Below are positions 21,813 through 31,056 of a stretch of DNA of 64,000 bases, in pieces. The notes beneath the pieces were generated by a model. That model was given only the letters and a program-made list of their open reading frames with translations, made no database searches and had not been told where the DNA came from. Location: assembly GCA_901538445.1 (NCBI GenBank), contig LR594584.1, positions 4,861,360 to 4,925,359 on the forward strand, in the 5' to 3' direction. The translations under genes and the position numbers were made by a program. This stretch comes from Gemmataceae bacterium (lineage in GTDB: Bacteria; Planctomycetota; Planctomycetia; Gemmatales; Gemmataceae). Numbering within the stretch: the first letter of the stretch is position 1; each line of letters starts with the position of its first letter.

Positions 21813-24449
21813 ATGCTGCTCCCGCTCCAGTTGTTCGTCCTGATCGGCACGCGGGTGGTCCTCGGCCTGCGGTATCGAATCACGGTCACCGGCCTCGCCG
21901 AGGCGCTCAAGAAGCCGGGGCCGTACCTGATCCTGCCGAGTCACCCGGCGTACACCGACCCGCCCAACGTGCTCCGCGCACTGTGGGGCACGTTCCGGAT
22001 GCGGTCGCTGGGGCTGGAGACGAACTTCCGCAACCCGCTCCTGGGCCTGCTCGCCTGGGTCATGCGGGTCATCAAGGTGCCCGATTTGGACCGGGCCAGC
22101 GCCGAGGCCCGCAAGAAGGCCGAGGGGGCCGTGACCGCCGTGATCGACGCGCTGAAGGCCGGCGAGAACGTCGTCCTGTGGGCGTCGGGCACGCTGTCGC
22201 GGAACGGGGCGGACTACCTCGGGGCGGCCCGCACCGCGTCCGACGTCCTCAAGGCCGTGCCGAACGCCACCGTGGTCCTTGTCCGCACCCGCGGGCTGTG
22301 GGGCAGTTCGTTTAGCTGGGCGTACACCGGCACCAAGCCGCGGCTCGTGGCCCGGCTGGTCCGCGGGGTGCGGGTGCTGCTGTCGAACCTGCTCGTGTTC
22401 ACCCCGCGGCGCCGGGTCACGATGCACCTGGAGGCGTTCGGCCCCGGCGAGCGGCCCGAGCCGCGGCGCGAGGTGCTCAACCCGTGGCTCGAGGCGTGGT
22501 ACAACGTCGACGCTCCCGAGAAGCCGACGTTCGTCCCCTACCACTTCCTGTTCGGCCCCCGCACGCACGAGTTCCCGCCGCTCGCGGCCGGTGCCGAGCT
22601 GAACCTGTCGGCGGTGAAGCCCGCCACCAAGGCCGCGGTCGCCGAGGCGCTCGCACACAAGTTGAAGCGGCCGCTCACCGACGACGAGAACCGGGCCGAA
22701 ACCACGTTCGCTCAGCTCAACATCGACAGTCTGGAAGCGACCGAGGTCACGCTCGAGGTCGAGCAGCGGTTCGGGTTCACCGGCGACACGGTCCCCACCA
22801 CGGTCGGCCAGCTCTGGGCGATCGCCGCGGGGCTCCTCGACAAGGGGCCGCCGAAGCCGCCGCCGGAGGTGTGGTTCCGCCCGCCGTCCGACACCGGGCC
22901 GTACCGGATCCTCGGCGAGACGGTCCCCGAGGCGTTCCTGAACCGCGCCCTGAACAACCCGAACGACGTCGCCGTGGCCGACGACATCGGCGGCGCGCTC
23001 ACGTTCGAGCGGCTGCTGGTCGGCAGCCTCGCGATGGCCCAGCGGTTCCGCGAGTTGCCCGGCGCGAACGTCGGTCTCCTGCTCCCGGCGTCGGTCGGGG
23101 CCGACGTGGCGCTGTTCGGCCTGTACCTCGCCGGCAAGCTGCCGGTCGCCTTGAACTGGACGACCGGCCCCGCGAACCTCGCCCACGCCGCGAAGCTCAC
23201 CGGCCTCACCCACGTCGTCACCTCGAAGGCGTTCATCGACCGCACCCACATCGAGGTCGCGGGCACGCGGTTCGTGTTCCTCGAAGAGGTCCGCCGCGGC
23301 GTGGGCAAGCTCGAGCTGCTGCGGCGGCTGCTGGCGGTGCGGTGGTTCCCCAACGCGGTCCGGCGGAAAGCGCTCGGCCGCGTCCCGAGCGACCCGCACG
23401 CGCCGGCGGTCGTGCTGTTCACGAGCGGGAGCGAGAAGGCCCCGAAGGCGGTGCCGCTGACGCACGCCAACATCATCGCCGACCACCGCGCGGCCGAGCC
23501 CCCTCAGAAGCTCGTGCGGGCCGACGCGGTCCTCGGGTTCCTGCCGATGTTCCACAGCTTCGGGCTCACGATCGCGACGCTCCTGCCGGTCCTCGCCGGG
23601 TCGAAGCTGGTCCACCACCCGGACCCGACCGACGCCGCGGCCTTGGCCCGCAAGCTCGCCGCGTACAAGCCGACGATCCTCATCGCCACGCCGACGTTCC
23701 TCGGGTTCATCCTGAGCCGGTGCAAGCCCGGGGACCTCGACTCGCTGCGGCTCGTCGTGGTCGGGGCGGAGCGGTGCCCGGACGAGTTGTTCGACCGCGT
23801 CGCGGCACTCGCTCCACAGGCGACGCTCCTTGAAGGGTACGGCGTGACGGAGTGCGGGCCGTGCGTGTCGGTGAACCCGGTCGACGCCGTCCGCCGCGGG
23901 ACCGTCGGCCGGCCGCTGCCGGGGGTCGGGGTGTGCGTCGTCGATCTGGAGAGCGACCGCGTGCTGCCGGCGAACGAGCGCGGGATGTTGCTGGTGTCCG
24001 GCCCGACGATCTTCCCGGGCTACCTAGGCACCGGTGTCGAGTCCCCGTTCCGGGAGCTCAACGGCAAGAAGTGGTACGTCACCGGCGACCTCGCGTCGCT
24101 CGACCCCGACGGGTACATCGTGTTCCACGGGCGGCTGAAGCGGTTCCTGAAGGCCGGCGGCGAGATGATCTCGCTCCCGGCCCTGGAGGAGCCGTTCGCG
24201 AAGCTGTACCCGCCGACCGACGCCGGCCCGCGGGTCGCCGTTGAGGGGGTCGAATTGTCCGGCGGCGGCCGGCGGGTGGTGCTGTTCACGACGGAAGACA
24301 TCGGCCTGCGGGACGCGAACGCCGTGCTGACGCAGGAGGGGTTCCGCGGGGTGATGCGGCTCGACGACGTGCGCCGCGTCCCGGCGGTCCCGGTCCTCGG
24401 CACCGGCAAGACCGACTACAAGGTGCTCCGCGGGATGCTCGCGGAGTAA
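21813..24449 (+). CDS. Acyltransferase-ACP-AMP-ligase fusion (Aas-like)
   Basis: 878 residues with three domains. A PlsC-type acyltransferase at about 1-240 (HX4D motif SHPAYTD, His44/Asp49; ENVVLWASGTLSRNG); an acyl-carrier-like segment around 280-345 with the phosphopantetheine site NIDSLEA (Ser306); and an AMP-forming acyl ligase at about 360-878 with VVLFTSGSEKAPKAVPLTHAN, GYGVTECGPCVS and TGDLASLDPDGYIVFHGR. It resembles Aas, which re-acylates lysophospholipids from free fatty acid, but the internal carrier domain suggests the acyl group may be held on the enzyme between steps. TATGAT lies at 21766-21771 before the start ATG. Confidence 0.87.
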   Translation: MLLPLQLFVLIGTRVVLGLRYRITVTGLAEALKKPGPYLILPSHPAYTDPPNVLRALWGTFRMRSLGLETNFRNPLLGLLAWVMRVIKVPDLDRASAEARKKAEGAVTAVIDALKAGENVVLWASGTLSRNGADYLGAARTASDVLKAVPNATVVLVRTRGLWGSSFSWAYTGTKPRLVARLVRGVRVLLSNLLVFTPRRRVTMHLEAFGPGERPEPRREVLNPWLEAWYNVDAPEKPTFVPYHFLFGPRTHEFPPLAAGAELNLSAVKPATKAAVAEALAHKLKRPLTDDENRAETTFAQLNIDSLEATEVTLEVEQRFGFTGDTVPTTVGQLWAIAAGLLDKGPPKPPPEVWFRPPSDTGPYRILGETVPEAFLNRALNNPNDVAVADDIGGALTFERLLVGSLAMAQRFRELPGANVGLLLPASVGADVALFGLYLAGKLPVALNWTTGPANLAHAAKLTGLTHVVTSKAFIDRTHIEVAGTRFVFLEEVRRGVGKLELLRRLLAVRWFPNAVRRKALGRVPSDPHAPAVVLFTSGSEKAPKAVPLTHANIIADHRAAEPPQKLVRADAVLGFLPMFHSFGLTIATLLPVLAGSKLVHHPDPTDAAALARKLAAYKPTILIATPTFLGFILSRCKPGDLDSLRLVVVGAERCPDELFDRVAALAPQATLLEGYGVTECGPCVSVNPVDAVRRGTVGRPLPGVGVCVVDLESDRVLPANERGMLLVSGPTIFPGYLGTGVESPFRELNGKKWYVTGDLASLDPDGYIVFHGRLKRFLKAGGEMISLPALEEPFAKLYPPTDAGPRVAVEGVELSGGGRRVVLFTTEDIGLRDANAVLTQEGFRGVMRLDDVRRVPAVPVLGTGKTDYKVLRGMLAE

Positions 24450-24480
24450 CTCCCGATCGAGCCACGCCGAGCGATCCACA

Positions 24481-24903
24481 TCAGTCTGTGGGCAGGAGGT
24501 GCGGGTTCCACACGACCTCCCAGAGGTGCCCGTCGGGATCCTGGAAGTAGCCCGCGTACCCGCCCCAGAACGTGTCCCGCGCCGGCTTCACGATGACCGC
24601 CCCGGCGGCGGTCGCCTGCGCCATCACGGCATCAACCTCCCCGCGCGAGGCGACGTTGTGCCCGAGCGAGAACTCGGTGGGGCTCGGCGCTCCGGCGGGG
24701 AGCCCCGTGTCCTGCGCCAGGCTCGTGCGGGGCCAGAGCGCGAGCTTCAACCCGGGCTGGAGGTCGAAGAACGCGACCGCCCCGAACTCGAACTCGGTTC
24801 CGATGATGCCGGGAGTCGCGAGCCCGAGCCCGTCGCCGTAGAACCCCACCGCCCGCTCCAGGTCCGCGACGCAAAGAGTGATGACCGTGACGCGGGGCTT
24901 CAT
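24481..24903 (-). CDS. VOC-family (glyoxalase/dioxygenase fold) protein
   Basis: 140 residues, two beta-alpha-beta-beta-beta modules of the vicinal oxygen chelate fold: TVITLCVADLERAVGFYGDGLGL at the start and GYAGYFQDPDGHLWEVVWNP at the end, the latter with the usual metal-ligand Glu in HLWEVVW. The N-terminal module lacks a clear His ligand after VTVITL, where Leu-Cys is found, so metal binding is doubtful. Substrate unknown. Start ATG 24903 begins the fold directly; an upstream extension of 17 residues is not needed. Confidence 0.85.
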   Translation of the reverse strand: MKPRVTVITLCVADLERAVGFYGDGLGLATPGIIGTEFEFGAVAFFDLQPGLKLALWPRTSLAQDTGLPAGAPSPTEFSLGHNVASRGEVDAVMAQATAAGAVIVKPARDTFWGGYAGYFQDPDGHLWEVVWNPHLLPTD

Positions 24904-25078
24904 GCCGCTCTCCAAGATCGAACACGGCACCGGCCGGTTCTGTTGGGGTAGCATGCCCGACCGGGCGGCGGCCAGCGAGGCCGGGTGGCGTGCGGCCGCG
25001 GTTGGCCTTGTCCCTCAAACCAACATTGGGTCTACTCCCCGCCGTCGCGGTCCCACCGGCCCGGGTGAGGTGTTCGCA

Positions 25079-25975
25079 ATGGCGTCGCTGCTGTCGCTCC
25101 TGTTCGACAACACCTCCCGCCTCGAAGGCGACGCCTTCGTGCGGTCGCGGGCACCGATCACCGGGCTGACCGGTCGCAACGACTACGGCTTCGAGTTGCG
25201 CGTCGTCGGCCGGCACGTCTTCATGGAAGCGGGGAGCGGGCCGCCGTTGCTGTTCTGCCACGGGCTGTTCGGGAGCTTCCGCAACTTCGCGGAGATCGGC
25301 GCCGGGCTCGCCGACCGCTACCGCGTCATCGTGCCGTGCATGCCGATGTACGACGCGCCGCTCGCGAGGTGCTCGGTGGAGCACCTCGCCACCTACCTCG
25401 AAACGTTCACCGCCGACCTCGGCCTGAAGAACTGCGTGATGGCCGGGAACTCGATGGGCGGCGGGGCCGTGCTGCACTACACGGTCCGCCACCCGGCGAA
25501 CGTGAGCCACCTGATCCTGTTCGCGAGTTCGGGGCTGTCGTTCATCCCGATGCGGGGCGGGGCGCTGAAGCTGCGGAACTACGAGTACGTGAAGGGTCTG
25601 CTGTCCGACATCTTCTACGGCTCGCCGAAGCTGAACGACGCCGAGGTGCGGGAGGTGTACGACCTGTTGCAGCAGAAGCCGGTGCTGCTGCGGTGCCTGA
25701 GCTTCACGCGCTCGACCAAGAAGAACTTCATGCACGAGCAACTGCGGCAACTCTCCCACCCGGCGCTCGTGATCTGGGGCGCGAACGACACCGTGACCCC
25801 GCCGGAGGTGGCGCGCGAGTTCCGCGCGTGCCTGCGGAACTCCGAGCTGCACTACCTGCCCGAGTGCGGCCACTGCCCGCCGTTCGAGAAGCCGCGGGAG
25901 TGCCTGCGGCTGATCGAGTCGATGCTGGGCGCGCCGCGCCGCCGCCGCACCCCGTCACCCGCCTTCGCGGCGTGA
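25079..25975 (+). CDS. Alpha/beta hydrolase
   Basis: 298 residues. Catalytic triad visible: nucleophile elbow AGNSMGGG (Ser125), acid in IWGANDTVTPP and base in ECGHCPPFEKPRE; the oxyanion region is LLFCHGLFGSFRNF. A cap of helices lies around residues 150-215. The end is Arg/Pro-rich. Start ATG 25079 follows GGTGAGGTG and begins the conserved part; the longer open frame upstream contains TAGCAT (24949-24954), probably the -10 of this gene. The substrate is not evident; close families include meta-cleavage hydrolases and simple esterases. Confidence 0.85.
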   Translation: MASLLSLLFDNTSRLEGDAFVRSRAPITGLTGRNDYGFELRVVGRHVFMEAGSGPPLLFCHGLFGSFRNFAEIGAGLADRYRVIVPCMPMYDAPLARCSVEHLATYLETFTADLGLKNCVMAGNSMGGGAVLHYTVRHPANVSHLILFASSGLSFIPMRGGALKLRNYEYVKGLLSDIFYGSPKLNDAEVREVYDLLQQKPVLLRCLSFTRSTKKNFMHEQLRQLSHPALVIWGANDTVTPPEVAREFRACLRNSELHYLPECGHCPPFEKPRECLRLIESMLGAPRRRRTPSPAFAA

Positions 25976-25984
25976 GGCGAACGC

Positions 25985-26659
25985 TTAACGCTCGTCGCAC
26001 TTCATCAAACCAGCGACGTGAAGTGAACGATCGAACCGCTTGCAGGACCAATCCACACCGCCGCCCTGTCGGAGGCAATCCGTCCAGTGGACCGGGTCCT
26101 GATAGCACACGCTCCCCCAGGCCATCAGAAATGCCCGCCAACTCGGCGCGAGGATGTGTCCGTCGTCGCCGGTGCCGCCGTCCATCCAGTCGTGGCGGTT
26201 GAAGACGACCGGGCACCCCGGGGCACCCAGATCAAGGCAAATCGCGTCGCCGTTCGGCTCATCGATGATCGGCAGCCAGTGCCACATGCGGGCTGCGGTG
26301 CGTTTAGCAAGTGCGGGATCGTCGGTGTACGGGAAGCCGTATTTCTCAGCTTGCTCTGGGGTGTAGAGGACCAACCCGCGCCAGCCGTGGTACATTTCGG
26401 CCAGCGACGCGAGCGTCGGAACGTTGAGACTCCCCCATGGCTTCCCGAAGTCGTCGGGGTCGGACCGCCAGAAGACCCCCACCCCGTCCCCGAACGCCTG
26501 GTAGAACTCACGCAACTCGGCCGGCAACTGGACGCCCATCGTGGCCTCGGCTGAAGCCAACTCTGCTTCGCCAACGTCCTCGCCCGCGGTTGCCGTACAC
26601 TCGATCCCCAGACCCTCCAGGTGGCCGATGACCGTTCCCAAGATGTCCGAGTAATCCAT
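25985..26659 (-). CDS. SMI1/KNR4-family protein
   Basis: 224 residues. The N-terminal half has the SMI1/KNR4 pattern: ELASAEATMGVQLPAELREFYQAFGDGVGVFW, then SLAEMY and a later WLPIIDEPNGDAICLDLG with GCPVVFNRHDW. SMI1 proteins are common immunity or toxin-neighbour proteins in polymorphic toxin systems; no toxin gene lies beside this one, so the role is open. Convergent with the alpha/beta hydrolase, with nine bases between stops. Start ATG 26659 is the first codon of the domain. Confidence 0.82.
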   Translation of the reverse strand: MDYSDILGTVIGHLEGLGIECTATAGEDVGEAELASAEATMGVQLPAELREFYQAFGDGVGVFWRSDPDDFGKPWGSLNVPTLASLAEMYHGWRGLVLYTPEQAEKYGFPYTDDPALAKRTAARMWHWLPIIDEPNGDAICLDLGAPGCPVVFNRHDWMDGGTGDDGHILAPSWRAFLMAWGSVCYQDPVHWTDCLRQGGGVDWSCKRFDRSLHVAGLMKCDER

Positions 26660-26759
26660 TACGCCCTCCGTGGCGATCACACGTAATACCGCTTACCGCG
26701 GAGGGCACGCTAGCATGCCGGCCGCCCTGCTGCAATGCAGCGTCGCTGCTCTTGGCGCG

Positions 26760-26834
26760 TCACTTCACCAGGAATTGCTGGGCAGCGATCTTGATGACGT
26801 GGCCGCCGTCGGGGGCGGCCACGATCTGGTCCAC
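26760..26834 (-). pseudogene. In-frame coding remnant after the DUF1254 stop codon
   Basis: Directly after the TAG of the DUF1254 gene the same reading frame continues for 24 sense codons (VDQIVAAPDGGHVIKIAAQQF.. ending LVK) and then ends in TGA. The composition and GC3 pattern are coding-like. Either the gene once ended here and TAG is a recent nonsense change, or this is the tail of a lost neighbour that happens to be in frame. Confidence 0.4.
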
Positions 26835-28250
26835 CTACTTCGCGACCGGGGTCACCGCCGGGGGCTTCCACGTGCCGTCGATGATCGACGGGTCCTTCTC
26901 CTTCGGCCAGTACAGCCGCATCATCAGGACGAACTCGCCCTTCGGGGCCGGGAGCCAGTTCGCCTCCTTGTCCTTCCCGGGCGACTCGTGCTGGACGTAC
27001 AGGTCCAGCGAGCCGTCGGCGTTGTACTTCAGGTCGTTCCGCGGGCTCACGGTGTACTTGTTCAGCGGGTTATCGACGAAGAAGTAGCCCGCGTCGTACA
27101 TGGTGACCGACCAGAAGGCGTTCACCGGCGGCGTCCGGCCCTTGTCGAAGTGAACGACGTACTTGTTCGCCCCGGTGTACTTCGCGCCGACGGCGTCCTC
27201 GGTCGAGGTCGGGTACACGGCGTCCTGCGGGCGGTTGGCCCCCAGACCGATGGCCGTGATGAACGCGCGCTGGAGGTAGTCGGTCCCGTACACCCCGGCC
27301 CGCGTCGAGAACATCCACCCGTTCGCCAGCGTGCCGCCGGCCTTGAAGTGGCCCGTGATCTTCGCCTGGGCCGCGCGCGGCGCCGCCGCCAACCCCTTCG
27401 CGACCGCCGGATCGACCTTGGAGATGTCGAAGTCCTTCCCGGGGGCGATGCCGAGCTTCGCGAGCTTCTCGACCATCGGTGCGTCTTCCTTCGCGGCCGG
27501 ATTGTCTTGCATCAGGGCGGCCAGCAGTTTGAAGTACGCGCCGGCGTCGAGCGTATCGACCTGCTCGCGCACGGCGGTCTTCGTGTCGATCGCCGGATCG
27601 ACCTTGCCAGCCGGCGGGGTGTACGGCTTGCCGACCGCGCTCAGCGGCCGGAGGTCGTACTTGTCCATGACCGCGTGGCACGCCTTATAGTCCTCGGGGG
27701 TGCCGGTGCAGTACGTGCGGCCGAGGATCCAGACCGTGTTCGTCGGGGCCTTCAACTGCTTGACGCCTTCGGGCAACTTGCCGGCCCACCCCGGCCCGGT
27801 GATCGCGAACGCCTGGGCCTTGTTCCCGGTGGTGCGGGTGCCGGGCACCTCGAACACGTTCGTCCACCCGTCGAGCATCGGCATGAGGAAGTAGCGGTCG
27901 CCCATGTCCGGCAGGCTCAGGACGTACGGCTCGGCGGCGAGGTCCAGCCACGCGGTCGAGTAGAGCGTGTCGGCGTTCGGTGCGGTAATGTCGCGGAACT
28001 TGGCGTCGGGGTACTCGCGCATCCGCACGAACCGGCCCATGGGGGCGTGGGTCCCCTTCGGCTCGGTCACGTTGGTCATCACCCGGCGGGTGTACTCCAT
28101 CGTGACGAGCGGGTAGCCGTACACGTACGCCTCGGCACCGAGGTCGGCGGCCTCCTTCTCGCTGACCTTGTCCTGGGCTTCCGCGGGCGCGGCGGAGAGC
28201 GCGGCGGCGGCCACGGCGAGCGCGGCGAGCCGGGATCGGGCGAACTTCAT
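26835..28250 (-). CDS. DUF1254/DUF1214 exported protein
   Basis: 471 residues. A signal peptide is plain (KFARSRLAALAVAAAALSA...AEAQD). The DUF1254 domain follows (EAADLGAEAYVYGYPLVTMEYTRR; APNADTLYSTAWLDLAAEPYVLSLPDMGDRYFLMPMLDGWTNVF) and then DUF1214 (FSTRAGVYGTDYLQRAFITAIGLGAN, KYVVHFDKGRTPPVNAFWSVTMYDAGYFFV, WLPAPKGEFVLMMRLYWPK). The function of the family is unknown; it is frequent in planctomycetes and often multicopy. The TAG stop is followed by 24 more in-frame codons. It is 176 bases downstream of a sulfatase gene in the same direction. Confidence 0.9.
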   Translation of the reverse strand: MKFARSRLAALAVAAAALSAAPAEAQDKVSEKEAADLGAEAYVYGYPLVTMEYTRRVMTNVTEPKGTHAPMGRFVRMREYPDAKFRDITAPNADTLYSTAWLDLAAEPYVLSLPDMGDRYFLMPMLDGWTNVFEVPGTRTTGNKAQAFAITGPGWAGKLPEGVKQLKAPTNTVWILGRTYCTGTPEDYKACHAVMDKYDLRPLSAVGKPYTPPAGKVDPAIDTKTAVREQVDTLDAGAYFKLLAALMQDNPAAKEDAPMVEKLAKLGIAPGKDFDISKVDPAVAKGLAAAPRAAQAKITGHFKAGGTLANGWMFSTRAGVYGTDYLQRAFITAIGLGANRPQDAVYPTSTEDAVGAKYTGANKYVVHFDKGRTPPVNAFWSVTMYDAGYFFVDNPLNKYTVSPRNDLKYNADGSLDLYVQHESPGKDKEANWLPAPKGEFVLMMRLYWPKEKDPSIIDGTWKPPAVTPVAK

Positions 28251-28343
28251 GAGGCACTCCGGAAGGTGGTGAAATTGAGCCCCCCGCGTGGGGGCGGGCG
28301 ATTCACTTCGCTGACCAGGGCGGGCGCTACCTCCGCGGCCTTG

Positions 28344-28421
28344 TTACTCGCCCATGTGGGCGAGCACCGCTCGCAGCGGCGCGTCGGAGACGCGGACGAC
28401 GCCCTCGACCGGCCGGTCGAG
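28344..28421 (-). pseudogene. Duplicated C-terminal fragment of the 252-residue membrane protein gene
   Basis: This stretch encodes LDRPVEGVVRVSDAPLRAV.. and ends in TAA; it matches the end of the gene at 31057-31815 (LDRPFEGVVRVSDAPLRAV..) in nucleotides and frame, with only a few changes. It has no start codon or upstream part. Because the full gene lies on the other side of the sulfatase, the two copies form direct repeats of about 78 bp around it. Confidence 0.75.
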
Positions 28422-28426
28422 TCGGG

Positions 28427-30973
28427 TTAGTCCTTCTCGCGCATCTTGCTCTCCAGCGACTTGACGTCCGCCGGGCTGAGCCGCGGCCGGTCGAGCTTGA
28501 GCGTCAGCTTGGTCAGCTTCGCCGTCAGCGTGAACGGCATCTGGTAGTCCTTGTCGTCCACCGGGGTGCCGGTGTCCGAGCCGACGTCGAACGTCTCGTC
28601 CCACTGGAGGGTCAGCGGGATCGTGTTCTCCATCTTCTGCGAGGCCACCTCCTTGCCGTCCACCTTCAGCACCCCGGTGCCGCTGCGGCCGATGCCGCTC
28701 ATGTTGTTGAAGGCCAGCGTGCCCGCCCCGAGGCCGTCGTACTTGAAGGCGAACTCCAGGGTGTGCTTGCCGGGCGCGAGCGCGTCCGGCCCCCCCCACT
28801 TCACCCGCTTCAGGTCCACCAGGTTCCAGGTGAACACCGGCTTGCCCTTGAGCAGGTAGAAGCCGTAGCCGGCGAACCGCCCGCCGGAGGTCAGGATTAC
28901 CCCCTCGGCCCCACCGGCGGGAACCTCGATGTCCGCCGTGACGGTGTACGACGTGTTGAGCAAGAGCGGCGAATCACCCTGCGGCACGCCGGTCATCGGG
29001 CGGGTGTAGACGAACTCTGTGCGGCCCGCCGTGATGTTCGGCCGCGGGGCCACCAGCCGCGTCGCCACCGATGCGTCCAGCGGCAGCACCTGGTACTTCT
29101 CGGCCTCCCGGCGGAAGAGCGCCTGCAGTTCCTTCACCTTGTCCGGGAACTTGGCGGCCACGTCCTCGAACTGCGTCCAGTCCTTACTGAGGTCGTACAG
29201 TTCCCAGGTCACGTTGTTGAACGGATCCTGGTTGACCGGCCCGGCCACGTCCCACGGCGGGCGAATCACCTTTGTGCTGGCGATCCACCCCTCGTGGTAG
29301 AGGGCGTGGTCGCCCATCATCTCGAAGTATTGTGTCTTGTGTCGGGACGGGGCCCTGGCGTTGGCCGGGTCGAAGGTGTAGGCGAAGCTCGTGCCCTCGA
29401 TCGGGGCCTGTTTGATCCCGTCCACGAACTCCGGGGCGGGGATGCCGGTGACTTCGAGGAGCGTCGGCACCACGTCGATGACGTGGTGGAACTGGTGGCG
29501 CAGGCCGCCGACATCCTTGATGCGGCCCGGCCACGACACGCACATGCCCTGCCGGGTGCCGCCGAAGTGCGACGCCACCTGCTTGGTCCAACTGAACGGG
29601 GTGCAGAACGCCCACGTCCAGGGCACCGCCATGTGGTTGTACGTCCGCTCGGTGCCCCACACGTCGTAGAAGAACTTCAACTGGTCCGCGACCGGGACGG
29701 TGACACCGTTGAACACGGCGACCTCGTTCGGCGTGCCGATCAGGGTGCCCTCGGCGCTCGACCCGTTGTCCCCGCTGATGTAGATGACGAGCGTGTTGTC
29801 GAGCTTGCCCATCTTCTCGACCGCGTCGATCACCCGGCCGATCTCGTGGTCGGTGTAGGCCAGGTAGGCCGCGTACACCTCCACCTGCCGGATGAACATC
29901 TTCTTCTCGTCCGCCGTACACTGGTCCCAGTCCTTGAGCAGATCCTTCGGCCACGGGGTCATCTTCGCGTCCGCCGGGATCACCCCGAGCTTCTTCTGGT
30001 TGGCGAAGACCCGCTCGCGGAGCTTGTTCCACCCCTCGTCGAACAGCTTCATGTCGCTGATCTTCTTGACCCACTCCGGCGTCGGGTGGTGCGGGGCGTG
30101 GGTGCCCCCGGGCACGTAGTAGCAGAAGAACGGCTTCGCCGGGTCGATCTGGTTGAGCTGGTTCAACCAGTCGATGGCGTCGTCGGCCATGGCCGTGGTC
30201 AGGTTCCACCCGGGCTTGCCGACGTAGGGGGCGATCGACGTCGTCTGGCGGAACAGGTTCGGCTGCCACTGGCTCGTGTCCCCGCCGACGAACCCGTAGA
30301 AGTACTCGAACCCCATGCCGATCGGCCACTGGTCGAACGGCCCGGCCTGGCTGGCCACGAAGGTCGGGGTATTGTGGTTCTTGCCGAACCACGAGGTGGC
30401 GAACCCGTTGTCCTTGAGGGTGCGGCCGATCGTGGCCTTGTCCTTCTGGATAATGCTGTTGTACCCGGGGAAGCCGGTGGACTGCTCCGAGATCACGCCG
30501 AACCCGACCGAGTGGTGGTTGCGGCCGGTGATGAGCGCGGCGCGGGTCGGCGAGCAGAGGGCGGTCGAGTGCATGTTGGTGTACCGCAGGCCCGCCTTGG
30601 CGATGCGGTCCAGGCTGGGCGTGGGGATGACCCCGCCGAAGGTGCTGGGGGCACCGAACCCGACGTCGTCGGTCATGATGAGCAGGACGTTCGGGGCACC
30701 CGTGGGCGGCACCACGCGGGGGGCCCACCACGTCTTCGACTGGGCCGCGTTGTCCTTGATGACCCCGCCGAACTTCGGGTCCGGCGGCGGGAGCTGCTTG
30801 CCGCTGATGCTGGTCGAGGCCGCGGGCGACCCTGCCGGCGGGGTCGCTTCCGCGGGAGCCTGTTGCGCGTCCCGCGCAGCCGGCGACGGGGTGAGTTTCC
30901 CCGTCGCCGCGAACCCAGCCAACCCGGCGGCGCCCAGGGCCAGGAGGACCGCGAACCGCGAGTGCGTGGCCAC
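28427..30973 (-). CDS. Arylsulfatase (formylglycine-type) with C-terminal beta domain
   Basis: 848 residues. A signal peptide (THSRFAVLLALGAAGLAGFAA) precedes a Pro/Ala-rich linker and a type I sulfatase domain: PNVLLIMTDDVGFG metal site, the formylglycine motif CSPTRAALITGRN (Cys to be oxidised by FGE), KNHNTP, and YISGDNGSSAEG. The C-terminal 200 residues are a separate beta-rich part (DIEVPAGGAEGVILTSGGRFAGYGFYLLKGKPVF...). Substrates in planctomycetes are commonly sulfated glycans, but this AtsA-like form could also act on small aryl sulfates. Start GTG 30973 is preferred over ATG 31027 because it places the signal peptide at the N-terminus and has GGGAGC before it. Confidence 0.9.
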   Translation of the reverse strand: MATHSRFAVLLALGAAGLAGFAATGKLTPSPAARDAQQAPAEATPPAGSPAASTSISGKQLPPPDPKFGGVIKDNAAQSKTWWAPRVVPPTGAPNVLLIMTDDVGFGAPSTFGGVIPTPSLDRIAKAGLRYTNMHSTALCSPTRAALITGRNHHSVGFGVISEQSTGFPGYNSIIQKDKATIGRTLKDNGFATSWFGKNHNTPTFVASQAGPFDQWPIGMGFEYFYGFVGGDTSQWQPNLFRQTTSIAPYVGKPGWNLTTAMADDAIDWLNQLNQIDPAKPFFCYYVPGGTHAPHHPTPEWVKKISDMKLFDEGWNKLRERVFANQKKLGVIPADAKMTPWPKDLLKDWDQCTADEKKMFIRQVEVYAAYLAYTDHEIGRVIDAVEKMGKLDNTLVIYISGDNGSSAEGTLIGTPNEVAVFNGVTVPVADQLKFFYDVWGTERTYNHMAVPWTWAFCTPFSWTKQVASHFGGTRQGMCVSWPGRIKDVGGLRHQFHHVIDVVPTLLEVTGIPAPEFVDGIKQAPIEGTSFAYTFDPANARAPSRHKTQYFEMMGDHALYHEGWIASTKVIRPPWDVAGPVNQDPFNNVTWELYDLSKDWTQFEDVAAKFPDKVKELQALFRREAEKYQVLPLDASVATRLVAPRPNITAGRTEFVYTRPMTGVPQGDSPLLLNTSYTVTADIEVPAGGAEGVILTSGGRFAGYGFYLLKGKPVFTWNLVDLKRVKWGGPDALAPGKHTLEFAFKYDGLGAGTLAFNNMSGIGRSGTGVLKVDGKEVASQKMENTIPLTLQWDETFDVGSDTGTPVDDKDYQMPFTLTAKLTKLTLKLDRPRLSPADVKSLESKMREKD

Positions 30974-31056
30974 GACAAGCTCCCAAACAGGATAGTTGAA
31001 CGAGGTGCCGATGGCGATTCGCTCCACCGAACAGGGTCGGCGCGCCAGCGGCTCCG

